The notes beneath the pieces were generated by a model. It was not told the DNA's origin and ran no database searches. It worked only from the letters and a program-made list of their open reading frames with translations. Shown here piece after piece: positions 33,571 to 45,759 of a stretch of DNA of 64,000 nt. Location of the stretch: contig JAPEIS010000002.1 in NCBI GenBank assembly GCA_029531795.1, positions 2,294,001 to 2,358,000 of the forward strand, written 5' to 3'. How positions within the stretch are numbered: position 1 is the stretch's first letter; every line of letters starts with the position of its first letter. The DNA is from Sclerotinia nivalis (taxonomy: Eukaryota; Ascomycota; Leotiomycetes; Helotiales; Sclerotiniaceae). Both the position numbers and the translations under genes were made by a program.

Positions 33571-34370
33571 CACTTCACTTCACTTCACTTCACTTATCAT
33601 AGTTTTCTTTTTGAAATAGGTACAGTACCTACTTACCTAGTATCGCCACTGGTACTTGACTTTTAAGCTATCATTCAAACTTTCTCACAAGCTTCGGGAA
33701 CTACTTGAGCCGGTCTAAATGTGCGATGTGATCGATATCAAACCATCACTGTAGGTTGGACTACTGGGAAAGCTATGTTATGGCATGCATGGCTAAGATA
33801 CTAGTAGCCAGTAGGTATAACCTTTACCCCAAATTTTATTCTAGGGAAACGCTGGTGACCAATACAGTATGGTTCAAATTGTTCGGACTGTTAATATCCG
33901 GTCAACCTTGTCAATCCTCTTTCCACTATTCTCTAGAAGGCTGGGGCCGTTGGGCTGAATAAACATTAGGTTATGAACAAAATGAACAAATGCAGGTGAT
34001 CATTTGAGAGATTGAGAACCAATCCTATCTTTTCAACAGCATCTCGCGATTTCCCCGTATGTTAATAACTTTTAAGTTCGGGAACTATCAACTAGTTCGC
34101 GGCCTGGTGTATTGCCGGTCAACTTTATTACTTGGTAGGTCAACAGTGAGACATATACTCAGGGACGAATGAATCATTCGGAAAGGTCAAGGTCCGAACA
34201 GAAGTCTCCCATCATCATGGAACTTACCAACCCTATATATATTTTGCTTATCTTCCCATTGATATCATTCTCTCATCAACAAGCAACTTTGTCCTTCTCT
34301 TCACTGTCCAGTCATAATACGTCCAACAATTGTCTAACCACAATCTCTCTTCACGCCAATCAAAAGCATC
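33278..34370. other. Intergenic region with ATC microsatellite, upstream of the ferritin-like gene
   Basis: Apart from the microsatellite at 33509-33594 no structure stands out. The last 200 bp, rich in TCTC/CATC pyrimidine stretches, are the likely promoter and 5' leader of the ferritin-like gene. Confidence 0.5.
33509..33594. repeat. (ATC)n microsatellite followed by a CACTT pentanucleotide run
   Basis: About twenty ATC units with one CAC interruption are followed by four CACTT units. A frame across it would give a poly-His tract but has no other coding support. Confidence 0.95.
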
Positions 34371-35294
34371 ATGCTTTTCTCTGTCACCACGTTCATTGCT
34401 ATTGCCAGCATCTTGGATCTTGCTTCAACCCTTCCAACCAAAAGACAGGCAGGGCCAACCGACGCAGATATCCTTCAATATGCCCTGACTCTGGAGCATC
34501 TTGAGAATGCTTTCTATAAAAAAGCTCTCTCTGAAATGCCAGAACAGATGTGGCTCGACGCAAATTTTTCACCTTCCTTCTACAACCAGTTAAAATTCAT
34601 TGTGCATGACGAAGAGGCCCATGTTGTCTATCTTCAGACTCGTCTTACTGCTGCAGGTGCAGCCCCTGTTGAAGCTTGTGAATATAAGTTCCCATTCACG
34701 GATCCAAAGTCATTTGTCGCTCTCGCTTCGGTCATCGAAGGTGTTGGTGTTTCTGCATACCTCGGAGCAGCAGCCGATATTACAACAAAGGCCTACCTCA
34801 CCGCAGCTGCTTCTATCCTTGCCACGGAAGCTCTTCATCAATCCACTGAACGTAACGCGAATGGGGAGATTCCAATGGCCAACCCCTTGTCGACACCTCT
34901 TGGACTTGACGCCGTCTACTCCATCGCGTCATCTTTTATTGTCTCTTGCCCATCCACCAATGCCGCGTTGCCTGTAATGGCCTACTCAGCTCTTGCTCTC
35001 AAGTCCGGTTTGCCTACTGCACCAGGTGCCAACATTGCGCTGGTACCGGAGACTATTCCTTCGGGAACTTTCTACACTACCTTCGTTAGCGGACTCGATG
35101 CTATCGCTGTTGAAAGTCAAGTCGGCAGTGATGGTTTGATCATGAATGCCGTTCCAATGAGCATCTCGGGACAAAGTTACGCCTTCTTGACCAGAGATAA
35201 ATCGGGCAACTTGACTGATGCCAACATCATTGCTGGTCCAGTTATTATCGAGGTTACACCTGGTTCACCAACTTTTAACTTGATGGTTATTTAA
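34371..35294 (+). CDS. Secreted ferritin-like domain protein, Rds1 type
   Basis: A single exon of 307 residues. A signal peptide (MLFSVTTFIAIASILDLAST) is followed by a KR site at about residues 24-25. The ferritin-like helical domain (Pfam Ferritin_2 type) covers about residues 30-175: the first carboxylate helix reads LEHLENAFY, the second HDEEAHVVYL with the ExxH signature, and the pair repeats in VIEGVGVSAYL and ATEALHQS. These residues form the diiron site in ferritin-like proteins. The C-terminal half (about 190-307) is a beta-rich extension usual in the fungal Rds1/stress-response group. Its biochemical role is unknown; relatives respond to glucose, ammonium or stress. It is the last ordinary gene before the AT-rich block, and its stop is about 100 bp from the composition change. 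Confidence 0.88.
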   Translation: MLFSVTTFIAIASILDLASTLPTKRQAGPTDADILQYALTLEHLENAFYKKALSEMPEQMWLDANFSPSFYNQLKFIVHDEEAHVVYLQTRLTAAGAAPVEACEYKFPFTDPKSFVALASVIEGVGVSAYLGAAADITTKAYLTAAASILATEALHQSTERNANGEIPMANPLSTPLGLDAVYSIASSFIVSCPSTNAALPVMAYSALALKSGLPTAPGANIALVPETIPSGTFYTTFVSGLDAIAVESQVGSDGLIMNAVPMSISGQSYAFLTRDKSGNLTDANIIAGPVIIEVTPGSPTFNLMVI

Positions 35295-36769
35295 AACCCT
35301 GATTTTTTGCACGGAGGAACTGATGGAGGTGTAATGATGTTGATATCTCTATTAGAGATGTTTATTAATTAATGGTTTGAATGAATATATAATATGTATT
35401 CTTATATATAGAATAAAAGTATCTCTAATAAGCTTTTTAACTTCGGTATTATTATATATGATAAAAACTTTTTCTTTCGAAATATTATATAAATCGTTAA
35501 GATTTAAATTATTTTATATTTCGAATTATTTCAATTCGGTATATAACTTTATAAAAATTAATCAAATAAAACAAAAGTGATATTATAATAATATTAATTA
35601 AGTGTTTTCCAAGTTAGTAATTATTATTGAAATTAAACGATTAATTATTAAATAATAATTACTTGAATATATTTTTGATCATTCGAAGTATAAATTAGTT
35701 TTCTATTATAAATTAATTTTCGTCTATTATAGTACAAATATCTTCTTCGAAATAAAATCATAATAAAGTTATCTATAATTATATCACTTATTATAAATAT
35801 AAATAATATTAAAAGAAATATTTTAAATTAGAAATCATTTTTATAAAAAAAATATTAAAAAATCAATCAAAATTATGAAATCTAAAATGTTTTCGAAAAA
35901 TAATAATTATAATATAAATACTATAAAAAATTGATAAATTAAAGTTTAATTGTTTTTTTAGAATTTAGAATTAATAATTGAAAGATCGATAAATTTAAAG
36001 AGATTCTATTTAAGAAAGAAAAGATACTTAAATAAACTCTATCATCTCGTTTATATTTTCTATTCTGTTTGAAATTTCCTATTTCGGCTAAGAGAGTTTT
36101 CAAAACCGGAAAACTAAAGTATAAGGGCCTGTTTAGTAGTCGAAAAATTTCTAATATATATAATATTTAAAGGGTAGTATTTGAAATATTATTGAATTTA
36201 TATTTGATAATCAATATTTGAATACTAGTATTCAATTACTAGTATTTATTTTTATATAAAAAATTTAAATATTAAATATTTGTCACGGGTAATCACATGA
36301 TACCTAATCACATGACTGGTGATCTACGATCATTATACCTCTCATTTCATATTAGTTATCAGGCTCTTCTAGATCTTATCGATTCTTACAATCATCAATT
36401 CTCTTCTGATATACTATAAATCGAAATCTAGTTTAATTGATACCTTTTATTGATTAGATAGCTTTTATTAAGTCTATATATACCATCCTCGATTCTTAAA
36501 ATTAAGAGCAAACTATTCAAGATAGTTTTCATTCAATATATATTTAACTCTATCATTTCAATATAATCATCTTCTTCCCGATCTCTCAATATATTTTGTA
36601 ATCGTATTATCTTATAATAATTATATTGGAGATCACGTATATAAAAGTGATAAGCTTTATATTTGGGAAGTAATGACTCGTTGACTATATGTAAATAAGC
36701 AAATATATAATTATAGTAGTTTAAATAAGGTTTTGTAATGATTTTGATTGGTATATAATTGATGATACT
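35295..36769. other. Start of the AT-rich compartment with unassigned transposon-like sequence
   Basis: Base composition drops sharply to AT within about 100 bp of the ferritin-like gene. The sequence has no usable frame except a minus-strand one at 36533-36775 (ending LRDREEDDYIEM). Two terminus-like sequences appear: AGGGCCTGTTTAGTAG at about 36125, resembling DNA-transposon ends, and TGTCACGGGTAATCACATGA at 36281, resembling an LTR end. No partners were found, so this is left as probable old transposon debris. Confidence 0.5.
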
Positions 36770-36915
36770 TATCACGGTGGTGGTAGGGTGCTTTAAGATA
36801 TAATGATATTCTACGAAGAAGGAAGAAGATACTAGAAAGAGCGCCGATTATATAGGGAATGGATACCTTAAGCAACTATACAGACTAACTAGAAACGGAT
36901 TACGAATCTATAACA
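36770..36915 (-). repeat. Candidate 3' LTR of element 4 (146 bp)
   Basis: On the minus strand it begins TGTTATAGATTCG and ends ACCACCACCGTGATA. It shares layout and short matches (CTATATAATC, TTCTTCCTTC, CCGTGATA) with the 163-bp LTR of element 3 but is a different subfamily. Only one LTR of this element lies in the window, so the limits rest on similarity. Confidence 0.5.
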
Positions 36916-37669
36916 ATACTCTCTTCTTCAAAGTCTAATTTGTTCTCAAATTATTAATAAAACCTTTTTTGAAAAACAATTATTCAAGCAAAATCTTATC
37001 CAAACACCCCAAATTCCTAAATTGTAAAACCATCTTTCAAATTTTAAGATCATTTTAAAATTTGGGATACTATTTTTCTATTCAAGTAAATTATATTTTC
37101 TTTCTTGTTGATCATTATAAAGTTTTTGTAAAAGTTGAAACTAACAATAACACTACAGCATCTAAATGATTCAAGATCTATAATAGTAATTCAGGTTTCT
37201 CAAAATATAAACGATAATAATCGATTAAGATCTTCTTATTGCCTTTTAGATTTGATACTGATTGCTAGATTGGTATATAGTATTTCTATTTGATTTGATA
37301 ATGATAGTTATTTTCATTATAATTATTAAGTATACTTTCAAATATCTATTTCTGAATTGGTTTTTCCTTTTTGTCTTCTTTTTCGAAGATTCTATTTCTT
37401 GTAGTTTTCGATTCCGATTCGTTAATTAAAGTTTACCCTAGGAAATAAGGTTTTGGATATACTGATCTTAACAATGAATAATAGAATATTAGAAAGATTT
37501 ATATATTTTCTAATAACTCAATTAAATAAATGTATAAATAAATCTTTATTATTTTATATAATCTGATTTATTTATTATTAAGCTTTTTTGTTTTATAAGA
37601 TATCTTTATGTTTTTTGTATTCATATATACTTTTTGTTCTTTTGTATATTATAACGAATCTGATCTGTT
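36770..37669 (-). mobile_element. Element 4, 3' part: reversed degenerate Ty3/Gypsy (chromodomain end and LTR)
   Basis: Read on the minus strand from the element 1 insertion, the DNA encodes stop-ridden remnants INESESK, PIQKxIFESILNN and LKGNKKILIDYY, which match the chromodomain end of element 3 (INESKS, FIQKWIFEGVLNN, LKNNKKILIKYH). It ends in a candidate LTR at 36915-36770 (minus strand TGTTAT ... CCGTGATA), whose end matches the CCGTGATA end of element 3. The rest of the element continues beyond element 1 at 44268. Confidence 0.65.
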
Positions 37670-38090
37670 TGTTACGATCACGGATCTTACAATAATTGAT
37701 CGTGTGACTACACGTTATGATTTGATCGAATTAGTATGAGATTAAGATGGTCGTAGGAACAAACGAGCACAGGCCATATTAGTATCAGATTATGTGATAA
37801 AACATTGGAGTCTCGAAGGCTCCCAGCGCTCCTGAAGTATTGGAGTTTCGAGGGCTTTTAGCGCTTCTGAAGCATTAGAGTATTGGAGTTTCGAAGGCTT
37901 TCAACACTTCTGGAGCTTTGGAGTTTTGAGGGCTTCTGGGGCTTTCGAATATAGAGGTTTATGTAAACAGGATGGATTCTTTTATTTGTAGAGCTTTGTA
38001 TTCAAGAATAATCTTTAATAGAAATCATTATGATCTTTTTATAAGCTCTTTGATCATTTCTTAGTGATAAAGGATTGTAGCGGTATAATA
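37670..38090 (+). repeat. 5' LTR of element 1
   Basis: It starts TGTTACGATCACGG and ends in a mutated terminus (ATAATA where the other LTR has GTAACA). Length is 421 bp, equal to the 3' LTR. The middle (about 37805-37950) contains degenerate direct repeats of a 35-bp unit (start GCATTGGAGTCTCGAAGG). Confidence 0.9.
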
Positions 38091-41000
38091 CTTTGAGTAT
38101 TCTTATTAATTCAAATACTGATTTGGTATATCTTATTTTGCTATATCTTTGTAAGACCCTGTTATTAATATCCCTTTGAATAATAATAATAACGATAATA
38201 ATAATAACGATATCGAATTATCAGATACTGATTCTGTCCTAGTATAGATTATGGAAATTTTACGAGTAGTAGTACCTGATAAGTATTATAGTAATCGAAG
38301 GGAACTCGAAATTTTCCTATTTTAAATTGAAATGTATTTCAAATTCAATATTGTCAAATTTGTAATTCCTGATAGTTATAGTTTATATATTTTCTTTTAT
38401 TTTTGTAAAGAAATAGCCAAATGAATTCAATTTTATTTTAGAGATTACTTTATTAAATCTAGAGATCATTGTATAACAATCATACGAACTATTTTCGAAA
38501 GCTTTGCAAAATTCAAAAGAGAAATCAGACGAATATTTAGAGATATCGACGAAATTAAGATAGTCGAATGAAATCTATTTGTTTTAAAACAAATCAAAGC
38601 AATAATCAATTATGTTACGGAATTTAGGCGATATATTAATCAAATTGAATAGAATTAGTAAGCTTTGTTAAATTATTTTTATTGTGGTTTTAAGAATTAT
38701 ATAAAATTAGAATTTGCAAAAAGCATCGAATCTATGAATATCAATGAAATGATAAAACTCGTAATCAAAATCAATAATTGGTTTTATGAATATTAGTAAA
38801 ACAAAAAGTTTTAAAATCATTCAAATCAGAATTATAAATGAAATAAAGGAAAATAATATTAAACTAGGAATGAAAGCTATAAAGATCTGATAAAACTGGA
38901 TACTATTATTCAAAGAAAACCATTCAAAAAAGAAATGGATAGATATAGAAATAAGAAATTATATTTCGAATATAGGTAACCAGAATATAGAACCATAATT
39001 CATTACTAAAAGAAATAAGAAAACTTCAATCGGAATAAAAAATCTTGAAAAAGCAAGAAGTAATTCAATGTGATATTTGTATCCCAGTTATACGCTCTAA
39101 GTTGTATGGATTTAGACTTTAAAAAGCAATTAAAGGATAATCAAATCGAAGAATCAGAAGATTCAAAAAAAGAATCAATTTTGTAGATCGATCGAAAATC
39201 AAGTTCAAAGGAACTTTGGATTATATAGTATATCGATAAATGGAATCATCGAATTTGGAAATTTGAAAAAAAAAATGAAGATATTTATAGCAACGATTTA
39301 AATATAAAAGGTATTATAAAAGAAGAAACCTATAAAACAAGAATCATCAATAAATACAGAATCTTATAATATAGAGTTATAATCAATTCCTTTTTTGTCG
39401 AAAGAATCTTATATTATTATATGAAAATACCAAAACAAAAAGAAATATAAAAAGTTATTTATTTTTATTACAATATTAATCATTCTATATACAAGATATA
39501 CTTAGTATAATAGGTAAAGGATGAATATTTGATACAAACCCAAATTATACAACCTCTACAAACAACAGGATATTTTCTTTGGGTTATACAAAGATTGCTT
39601 CTAATTACCAAATGAAAAAACATATTCAACGATAAGGTTTCAATTAATCAAACAATCATAAATAATAAAGAAGAAGATTGCTAGAACGTTTCTCTATCTG
39701 ATCAATTAAATCGCTTAATTGACCAAACTGATCAAATTGACCAAATTGACCAAATTGACCAAACCAACCGAACAGATCAAAATAGACAATTAAACACTAC
39801 AAAATATAGCAAACAGATCAACCTAAAGATTATAATCAATGAACATTGATTCAAAATTATAATAGATTTTGAAGCAATCGGAAATTTTATTGTACAAAAA
39901 GTTGTATAAGAAGCTAGTATAAGGTTCCAAATGAAGAAATACTTATATATATTGCAATTAGTAGATGGATAATTAATTGATATTGAGAATAGAATGGTAC
40001 GAATGGAGATCAAGCTAATAGAAATGCAGATAAGTGAATATCACGAGTTTATACAGTTTGATGTAGTTCTATTAGGGAATCATTAGGTTATATTGGGTAT
40101 ATTATAATTGATATAGTACAACCTCAATATTAATTGGAATCGAGGAACTTTAATATTCGATTAATATAATTGTGATTATCGAGATATGTATGAATCTGCG
40201 AGATTGAATATATGTTTTAGAGAGTTGAAAATGAATAATTCTATTGATATAGGATATCGAATCCAGGATCCCTTATTGACGGATATATTAATGGAATATA
40301 TAAAATATATAAAACTTTTCGAAGAACAAAAGAGCTATGAGGTTTTATCAGAATACAAATTGTAGGATTATGAAATAGTATTAATAAAAGAGAAGATACC
40401 TTTATTCGGGTTTATTTATCAAATGTTGGAAAAAGATTTGAGAATGCTTAAAAAATATATTGACGATAGTTTAAAGAAAGAATGGATCAGAGAATCTACT
40501 TTACAAATAGTTAGCTTTGTATTATATATATTTAAAAAGAATGGAACTAAAAGATTATATATAGATTATTATAAGCTTAATGATATAACAATCAAAGATT
40601 GATATCTATTTTCATTAGTTATAGAATTGAAAGATCGATTGGGGAAAGCTAAAATCTTCTTCAAATTTGATTTACGAAACGATTTCCATTTAATTAGAAT
40701 AAAGAAAGATAAAGAATAGAAAACAATATTTAGAATATAATATAGATTATACGAATATCAAATTATACTATTTGAACTAATTAATATATCGACAATATAT
40801 ATACGTTTGGTAAATAATATATTGAAAAAGTATTTCGATATTTGTTGTATTTGTTATTTGGATGATATATTAGTTTATTCAGAGACTTTGGAATAATATA
40901 TTCAGAATATTAGTAATATATTAATATACTTGAAGGAAGCAAATCTCCAATATAAATCTAGTAAATATATATTCCATATCAAGGAAATAGAGTTTTTGAG

Positions 41001-43323
41001 TTATATAATCTTTCTAAAAGGATTCAAGATGAATTCAAACAAATTATAGATTATTCAAGAATAGAATCAATTTATAAATGTTAAAGAAATACAATCCTTT
41101 TTAAAATTCATTAATTTATATTATAGATTCATTAAAGATTATTCGAAAATAACGATTCCAATATCGGAAATAACTAAGAAGAATCAGAAAAAGTTTCAAT
41201 AAACAAAAAAGGTATAGGAAACTTTTGAACTATTCAAGTAAATCTTTATAAAAGAACTAATACTTTTATTATTCGATCCAGAACTACCGATTATAATTGA
41301 AACCGATTCTTCAAATTACACTTTAAAGATTATATTAAACTAATCTAAAGCAAACAAAAAATAACAATCAATAATCTACTATTCCTATAAACTATCGTTA
41401 ATAGAATTGAATTATGAGATTTATAATAAAAAACTACTAATTATAATCGAAGCATTTAAGAAATAAAGAATCTATTTAAAAGAATCGAAATATATAATAC
41501 AAATATATATTGATTACAAGAATTTGATTTATTTCACTACAATGAAGGAATTAAACAAAAGACAAATCAAATAATCCGAAATTATAACTATCTACAATTT
41601 TCGTATTTCATATATTAAAAGAACAGAAAACACCAAAATCAATATTTTCAATAGAAAACCAGAATACTTACAAAATAAAATACACAAAATATATATAATC
41701 TTAAAAAAAGAAAATAGTATATTAATATACAATAAACTACAATTCACTACCTTCTTTAGAATTGATTATAGTACAATCAAGAAACAATTGAAAATAGAAT
41801 ATAAACGAAATACTATTGTAAAACGAATCCTTAAAAATATAAATAATCTGAAAAAGGGATTCAATATCAATAAAGGATTTATATATTTCCATAACAAATT
41901 ATATATACCTTTCAAATTAATCAAAGAATATATTCAAAAACAATACAAACTTCCAATTTATAAATATCAAAGAATAACTAAAACCTTTATCAAAATCAAA
42001 AAAGAAATTTATTTTCCGAAAATGAAAACTACAATTGAAAAAGTAATTAGGAATTACAATATTTGTATACAAAACAAAACCACTAGATATATTCTATATA
42101 ATCAATTTAAAACCCCCAACTTATCTATTCAATTATAGAAATTCATTATATAGGATTTCGTAATTAAATTATCTATATCTAAAAATCCGATCACAATAAA
42201 AAAATACAACTTTATTCTAATAATAACAAATATATTAACAAAATTTGTCTATATAATATTATTTTATAAAAAATAAACAACAGATAATCTAACTTATATA
42301 TTCCTACAAAATATAATCAGTATTCATAATATACCAAAAGAAATAATTTCAAATAAAAATAAACTTTTCATATCGAAATTCTAGATTACTTTTATAATAT
42401 TACTTGAAATCAAACGCAAATTATCTATTGTATTTCACCCTTAAACAAATAATTAAACAAAACATCTAAATCAAATAATAAAAATCTATCTACATTATTA
42501 CATCAATTACAAACAAAATAACTAAATTGAATTATTACCTTTAATTCAATTCGTATATAATATATCGAAGACAAAAACAACAAAAATAACACTAATATAC
42601 ATTAATTATAAATATACTTTATTAATCTATCATTCATTATTCCTACAAACAACAAATATCAATAAAACTATAAAAAATATATCAGAAATCAAAGAACTAT
42701 ACAAACAACTTTTATTAGATCTGCAATTCATAATCTTGAAAACAATTGTATATTACAACGAATTATAAAATATAAAATCTACTTTTAAAAAAAGGAATAA
42801 AGTTTATTTGATTCGAAAAAACATTCAAATATAATAACCAAACGATAAACTAAACTATAAAAAACTAGAACCATTCGAAATCAAAGAAATAATAAAACCT
42901 ATCAATTTCAAATTGAAGCTATCAAATACTATAAATATCTACCCAGTATTCTATATATCCTTACTCGAATTAGCATCACCAAAAACGCCAAACACACCAG
43001 AAACCATAATCGAATCCATCAATCCGAATACCAAATACAATATCGAAATTATATTAGATTATAAATACATCAGAAATATAATAAAATATTTAATCAAATA
43101 ATTCAATTACCTATATTCAAAAAACACTTAGGAACCCAAAAAGAACTTTAATTGCCCTAAAAAACTATAAACATTTTATCAACAATATCCAAATCTATCC
43201 AAAAAGAATCCAAGGGATTCGAAAAAAACAAAGAATCGAAACTTTCAAAAGATCAAACGAAGTATTATTAAAACCAAAAGCATTTCCATTTACCCTTTCC
43301 TTTTTCACTTGTTCTTTTGCTAA

Positions 43324-43539
43324 TCATTTTTTCTCTTCCAAGATATTCAATTCATCCAAATATTTAAGACTACAATCAATTATCCGCTTTCTACAATCGT
43401 ATAGAAATTTCTTTTGTTTATACAAATACAGAATTTTAATAAACACTTCTTCTTTTTTACAATCTAATTTCTTTTTTTGTTTATCCAAAGAAACCCAATC
43501 CAAAATACAAAGTACTTCTCGATCCCAATCTTCTTCCAA
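43324..43539 (-). CDS. Open antisense ORF in the 3' region of element 1 (71 residues)
   Basis: On the strand opposite to pol, between the chromodomain end and the 3' LTR, an ATG-started frame of 71 codons remains open: MEEDWDREVLCILDWVSL, then a basic helical KQKKKLDCKKEE, LYLYKQKKFLYDCRKR and LKYLDELNILEEKK. The sequence pattern (RLRKQKxxLRxR, then GLxxLDELxxLEE) is one I recognise from hypothetical proteins annotated antisense to fungal Gypsy elements. The matching place in element 2 (about 53560-53760) is broken by stops. No function is known; expression is not implied. Confidence 0.4.
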   Translation of the reverse strand: MEEDWDREVLCILDWVSLDKQKKKLDCKKEEVFIKILYLYKQKKFLYDCRKRIIDCSLKYLDELNILEEKK

Positions 43540-43846
43540 AGGAAATTCAGCATTACAAAGAATTCAAGCCAAAATATATTCGAAATAATAAGAATATTGA
43601 GGATTATTAATATCTTTTATATAACAAAGTTTTTCATTACGATAATAAAAATAGAGAGATATTTCAATTCTACAATTATTAATAGATTAAACAAAAAAAA
43701 TCTATTCGAAACGTTTTCGAACAAAAAACAAGGATTTCTTAATTTTGAAGAAAGATATAATGAGAAAAAAGAGTTTTATACTTTTCTTCAAGAATATAAC
43801 TCTGCTTTATAAACTTGAAACAAACTTTAATCTAAATGAAGAATGA

Positions 43847-44267
43847 TATTATAATTACGGATCTTATAATAACCGATTGTATAAATATACATTATAATTT
43901 GATCGAATTAGTATAAGATTAAGGTAATCGTAAAAACAAACAAATACAGACTATATTAGTATCAAATCATATGATGAAGCATTGAAGTCTCGAAGGCTCC
44001 CAGCGTTCTTGAAGCATTGAAGTCTCGAGGGCTCCCAACACTCCTAGAGCATTGAAGCATTGGAGTTTCAAAGGCTCCCAACGCTTCTAGAGCTTTGAAG
44101 CTTTAAAGGCTCCTAGGGCTCCCGAGTATAGAGGTCTATATAAACAGGATGGATTCCCTTATTTATAAAGCTTCGTACTTAAGAATAATCTTTAGTAGAA
44201 ACCACTACAGTCTTTCTATAAGCCCCTTGATCACTTCTTAATAATAAAGGATTGTAGCGGCGTAACA
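43847..44267 (+). repeat. 3' LTR of element 1
   Basis: It is the same length and layout as the 5' LTR, starting TATTATAATTACGG (mutated) and ending TAGCGGCGTAACA. Differences from the 5' copy are mainly transitions. Confidence 0.9.
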
Positions 44268-45750
44268 CTGTTCTGATCTATATATTCCTTGTAGATTATA
44301 ATAAATTGTTTTACAAATACTTTGAGTTGATTTAGAATATATTCCATTCTATTAGTTGTTTTGTTTTCCTTGAAGAATTCGTGTTTTTGAGTTATTATTA
44401 TATCTGAAGGGTAGAGTTTACTAAATTCTATATTCAATTGTGGATTAAAACTATAGTTCGCAAAAAATAGCGAACAATCTATTATTTCAGAAACCAAATT
44501 GTTTGAAACAAATTCTATTAATAATAATTATTTTATTTAATCATTTTGATAAAAGTTTATAAATGTATACAAATATTATTCTAGAATTGAATTGATCCGT
44601 TTTATTTAATTGTTTGTTTGTGGGTGAAATGTTGAACTATATTTAAAAGCTACTTTCAATCGTTTAGAAAACTATATTCAGAATTCCGATATAAATTGTG
44701 TTCCTTGATCTGAAATAATATTTTCCGATAAATTATATAATATATAAATACAATTAATAAAAGTATTAATCAATTCTTTTATTATTAAAGATTTTGTATT
44801 TATAAAATGTTTCATTTTTGTCAATTTATAAACAATTATTAATATATATTTGTATATTGAATTGTAATGTTTATAGTTTAGTAAAGGTGTAATATAATCG
44901 ATTGAAATATCTGATTATAATCGGAAAGGAATAAACAACGGTTTTAGGAATCCTGAGGGGGATAACTTTAAGGATTTTGTTCGGATATAGAGTTTATAAG
45001 CTTGAATATAAATATCTATTTCTTAATATATCTATAGCCATTAGTAATTTCTGGAGACTAAATCAATAGTCTTTATACGATCAAGATAGTTAACGGAGTT
45101 CGACGAATATATTTTGTATAAAATTTGTATTTTTAGTTTATTATTAAACGAAATCTATAGTTTTTTATAATAGTAGATCTTATTGTTGTAAATATGACAA
45201 TCCTATATAATTATTTGTAAAGCTTTCCTGAATTCTTTTGATTATTTAATTGTAAAGAGGTCTTTGATTACTGATATTAATTATTTAATTATATTTGATC
45301 TATTGTATATTGTATCAATGAGTTTGTTGATGGGTTTATCTTCAAGTAGTATTGTTCAATTTGTTGTAGTTAACAAAAGATTATCTGTAAATTCTTTATA
45401 TAGATTTATATCGAATTTATTAGTAAATAAAACGGTGCATTTTTGGTTTTTTAAATTGTCGGTACGACTTCGTAATCATCATATCCGATAGAAATGATCA
45501 AAACGTTTATAATCGTATTGAAGTTATTCATAAAAGAGATTCCCGTGAGGGCGCTTGGATTGCTACGCAATTGACCTCTAAATTAAAGATTATATTGCGC
45601 ATCAAGATTCGAAAGAATTATCGAATACAAATAATCTCAATATAGAAGTCTTTGCTTAAATAAGGATTATATACTTTAAAAATATATAAATACCAATATT
45701 GACTATCTTTTTAAAAGAATAACTAATTACATTAAATATAGATACAAAAA
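44268..45750 (-). mobile_element. Element 4, internal part: reversed degenerate Gypsy integrase and tether region
   Basis: On the minus strand, reading from high to low coordinate: an RNase H-to-integrase tether (about 45710-45460), integrase core remnants including ENIISDQGTQF and TFHPQTN (about 44720-44620), and DCSLFFANYSFNPQLNIEF at about 44470, which aligns with the SFFFTNYNFNSYLNIEL region of element 3. It is interrupted by element 1 just after YKEYIDQ, with the rest resuming at 37669. Its 5' side ends against the Copia block near 45.75 kb. Confidence 0.7.
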
Positions 45751-45759
45751 CGAAATAGA

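Larger units (their letters stand above)
37670..44267 (+). mobile_element. Element 1: full-length degenerate Ty3/Gypsy chromovirus
   Basis: A 6.6-kb element with 421-bp LTRs (37670-38090 and 43847-44267), ends TGTTAC..GTAACA, and an exact 5-bp target duplication CTGTT on both sides (37665-37669 and 44268-44272). In order: gag remnant (about 38240-39160), protease (about 39830-39990), reverse transcriptase with YLDDILVYS at 40855-40881, RNase H (about 41250-41560), integrase with a degenerate zinc region and core (about 41780-42600) and a chromodomain-like end (about 42910-43100, NIEIILDYKYIRNIIKYLIK). Many TAG/TAA codons interrupt every domain, often where Trp or Gln is expected, as RIP would leave. 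It is inserted in the reversed element 4. Confidence 0.92.

Noticed and set aside
33403..33666. Frame with a long poly-His tract
   Set aside because: It is produced by the ATC microsatellite; nothing else in the frame looks coding.
34169..34504. Frame overlapping the start of the ferritin-like gene
   Set aside because: It overlaps the signal-peptide region in another frame; the 34371 ATG gives a proper secreted protein.
36281..36778. Candidate solo LTR beginning TGTCACGGG
   Set aside because: No matching terminal sequence at the other end and no second copy in the window.
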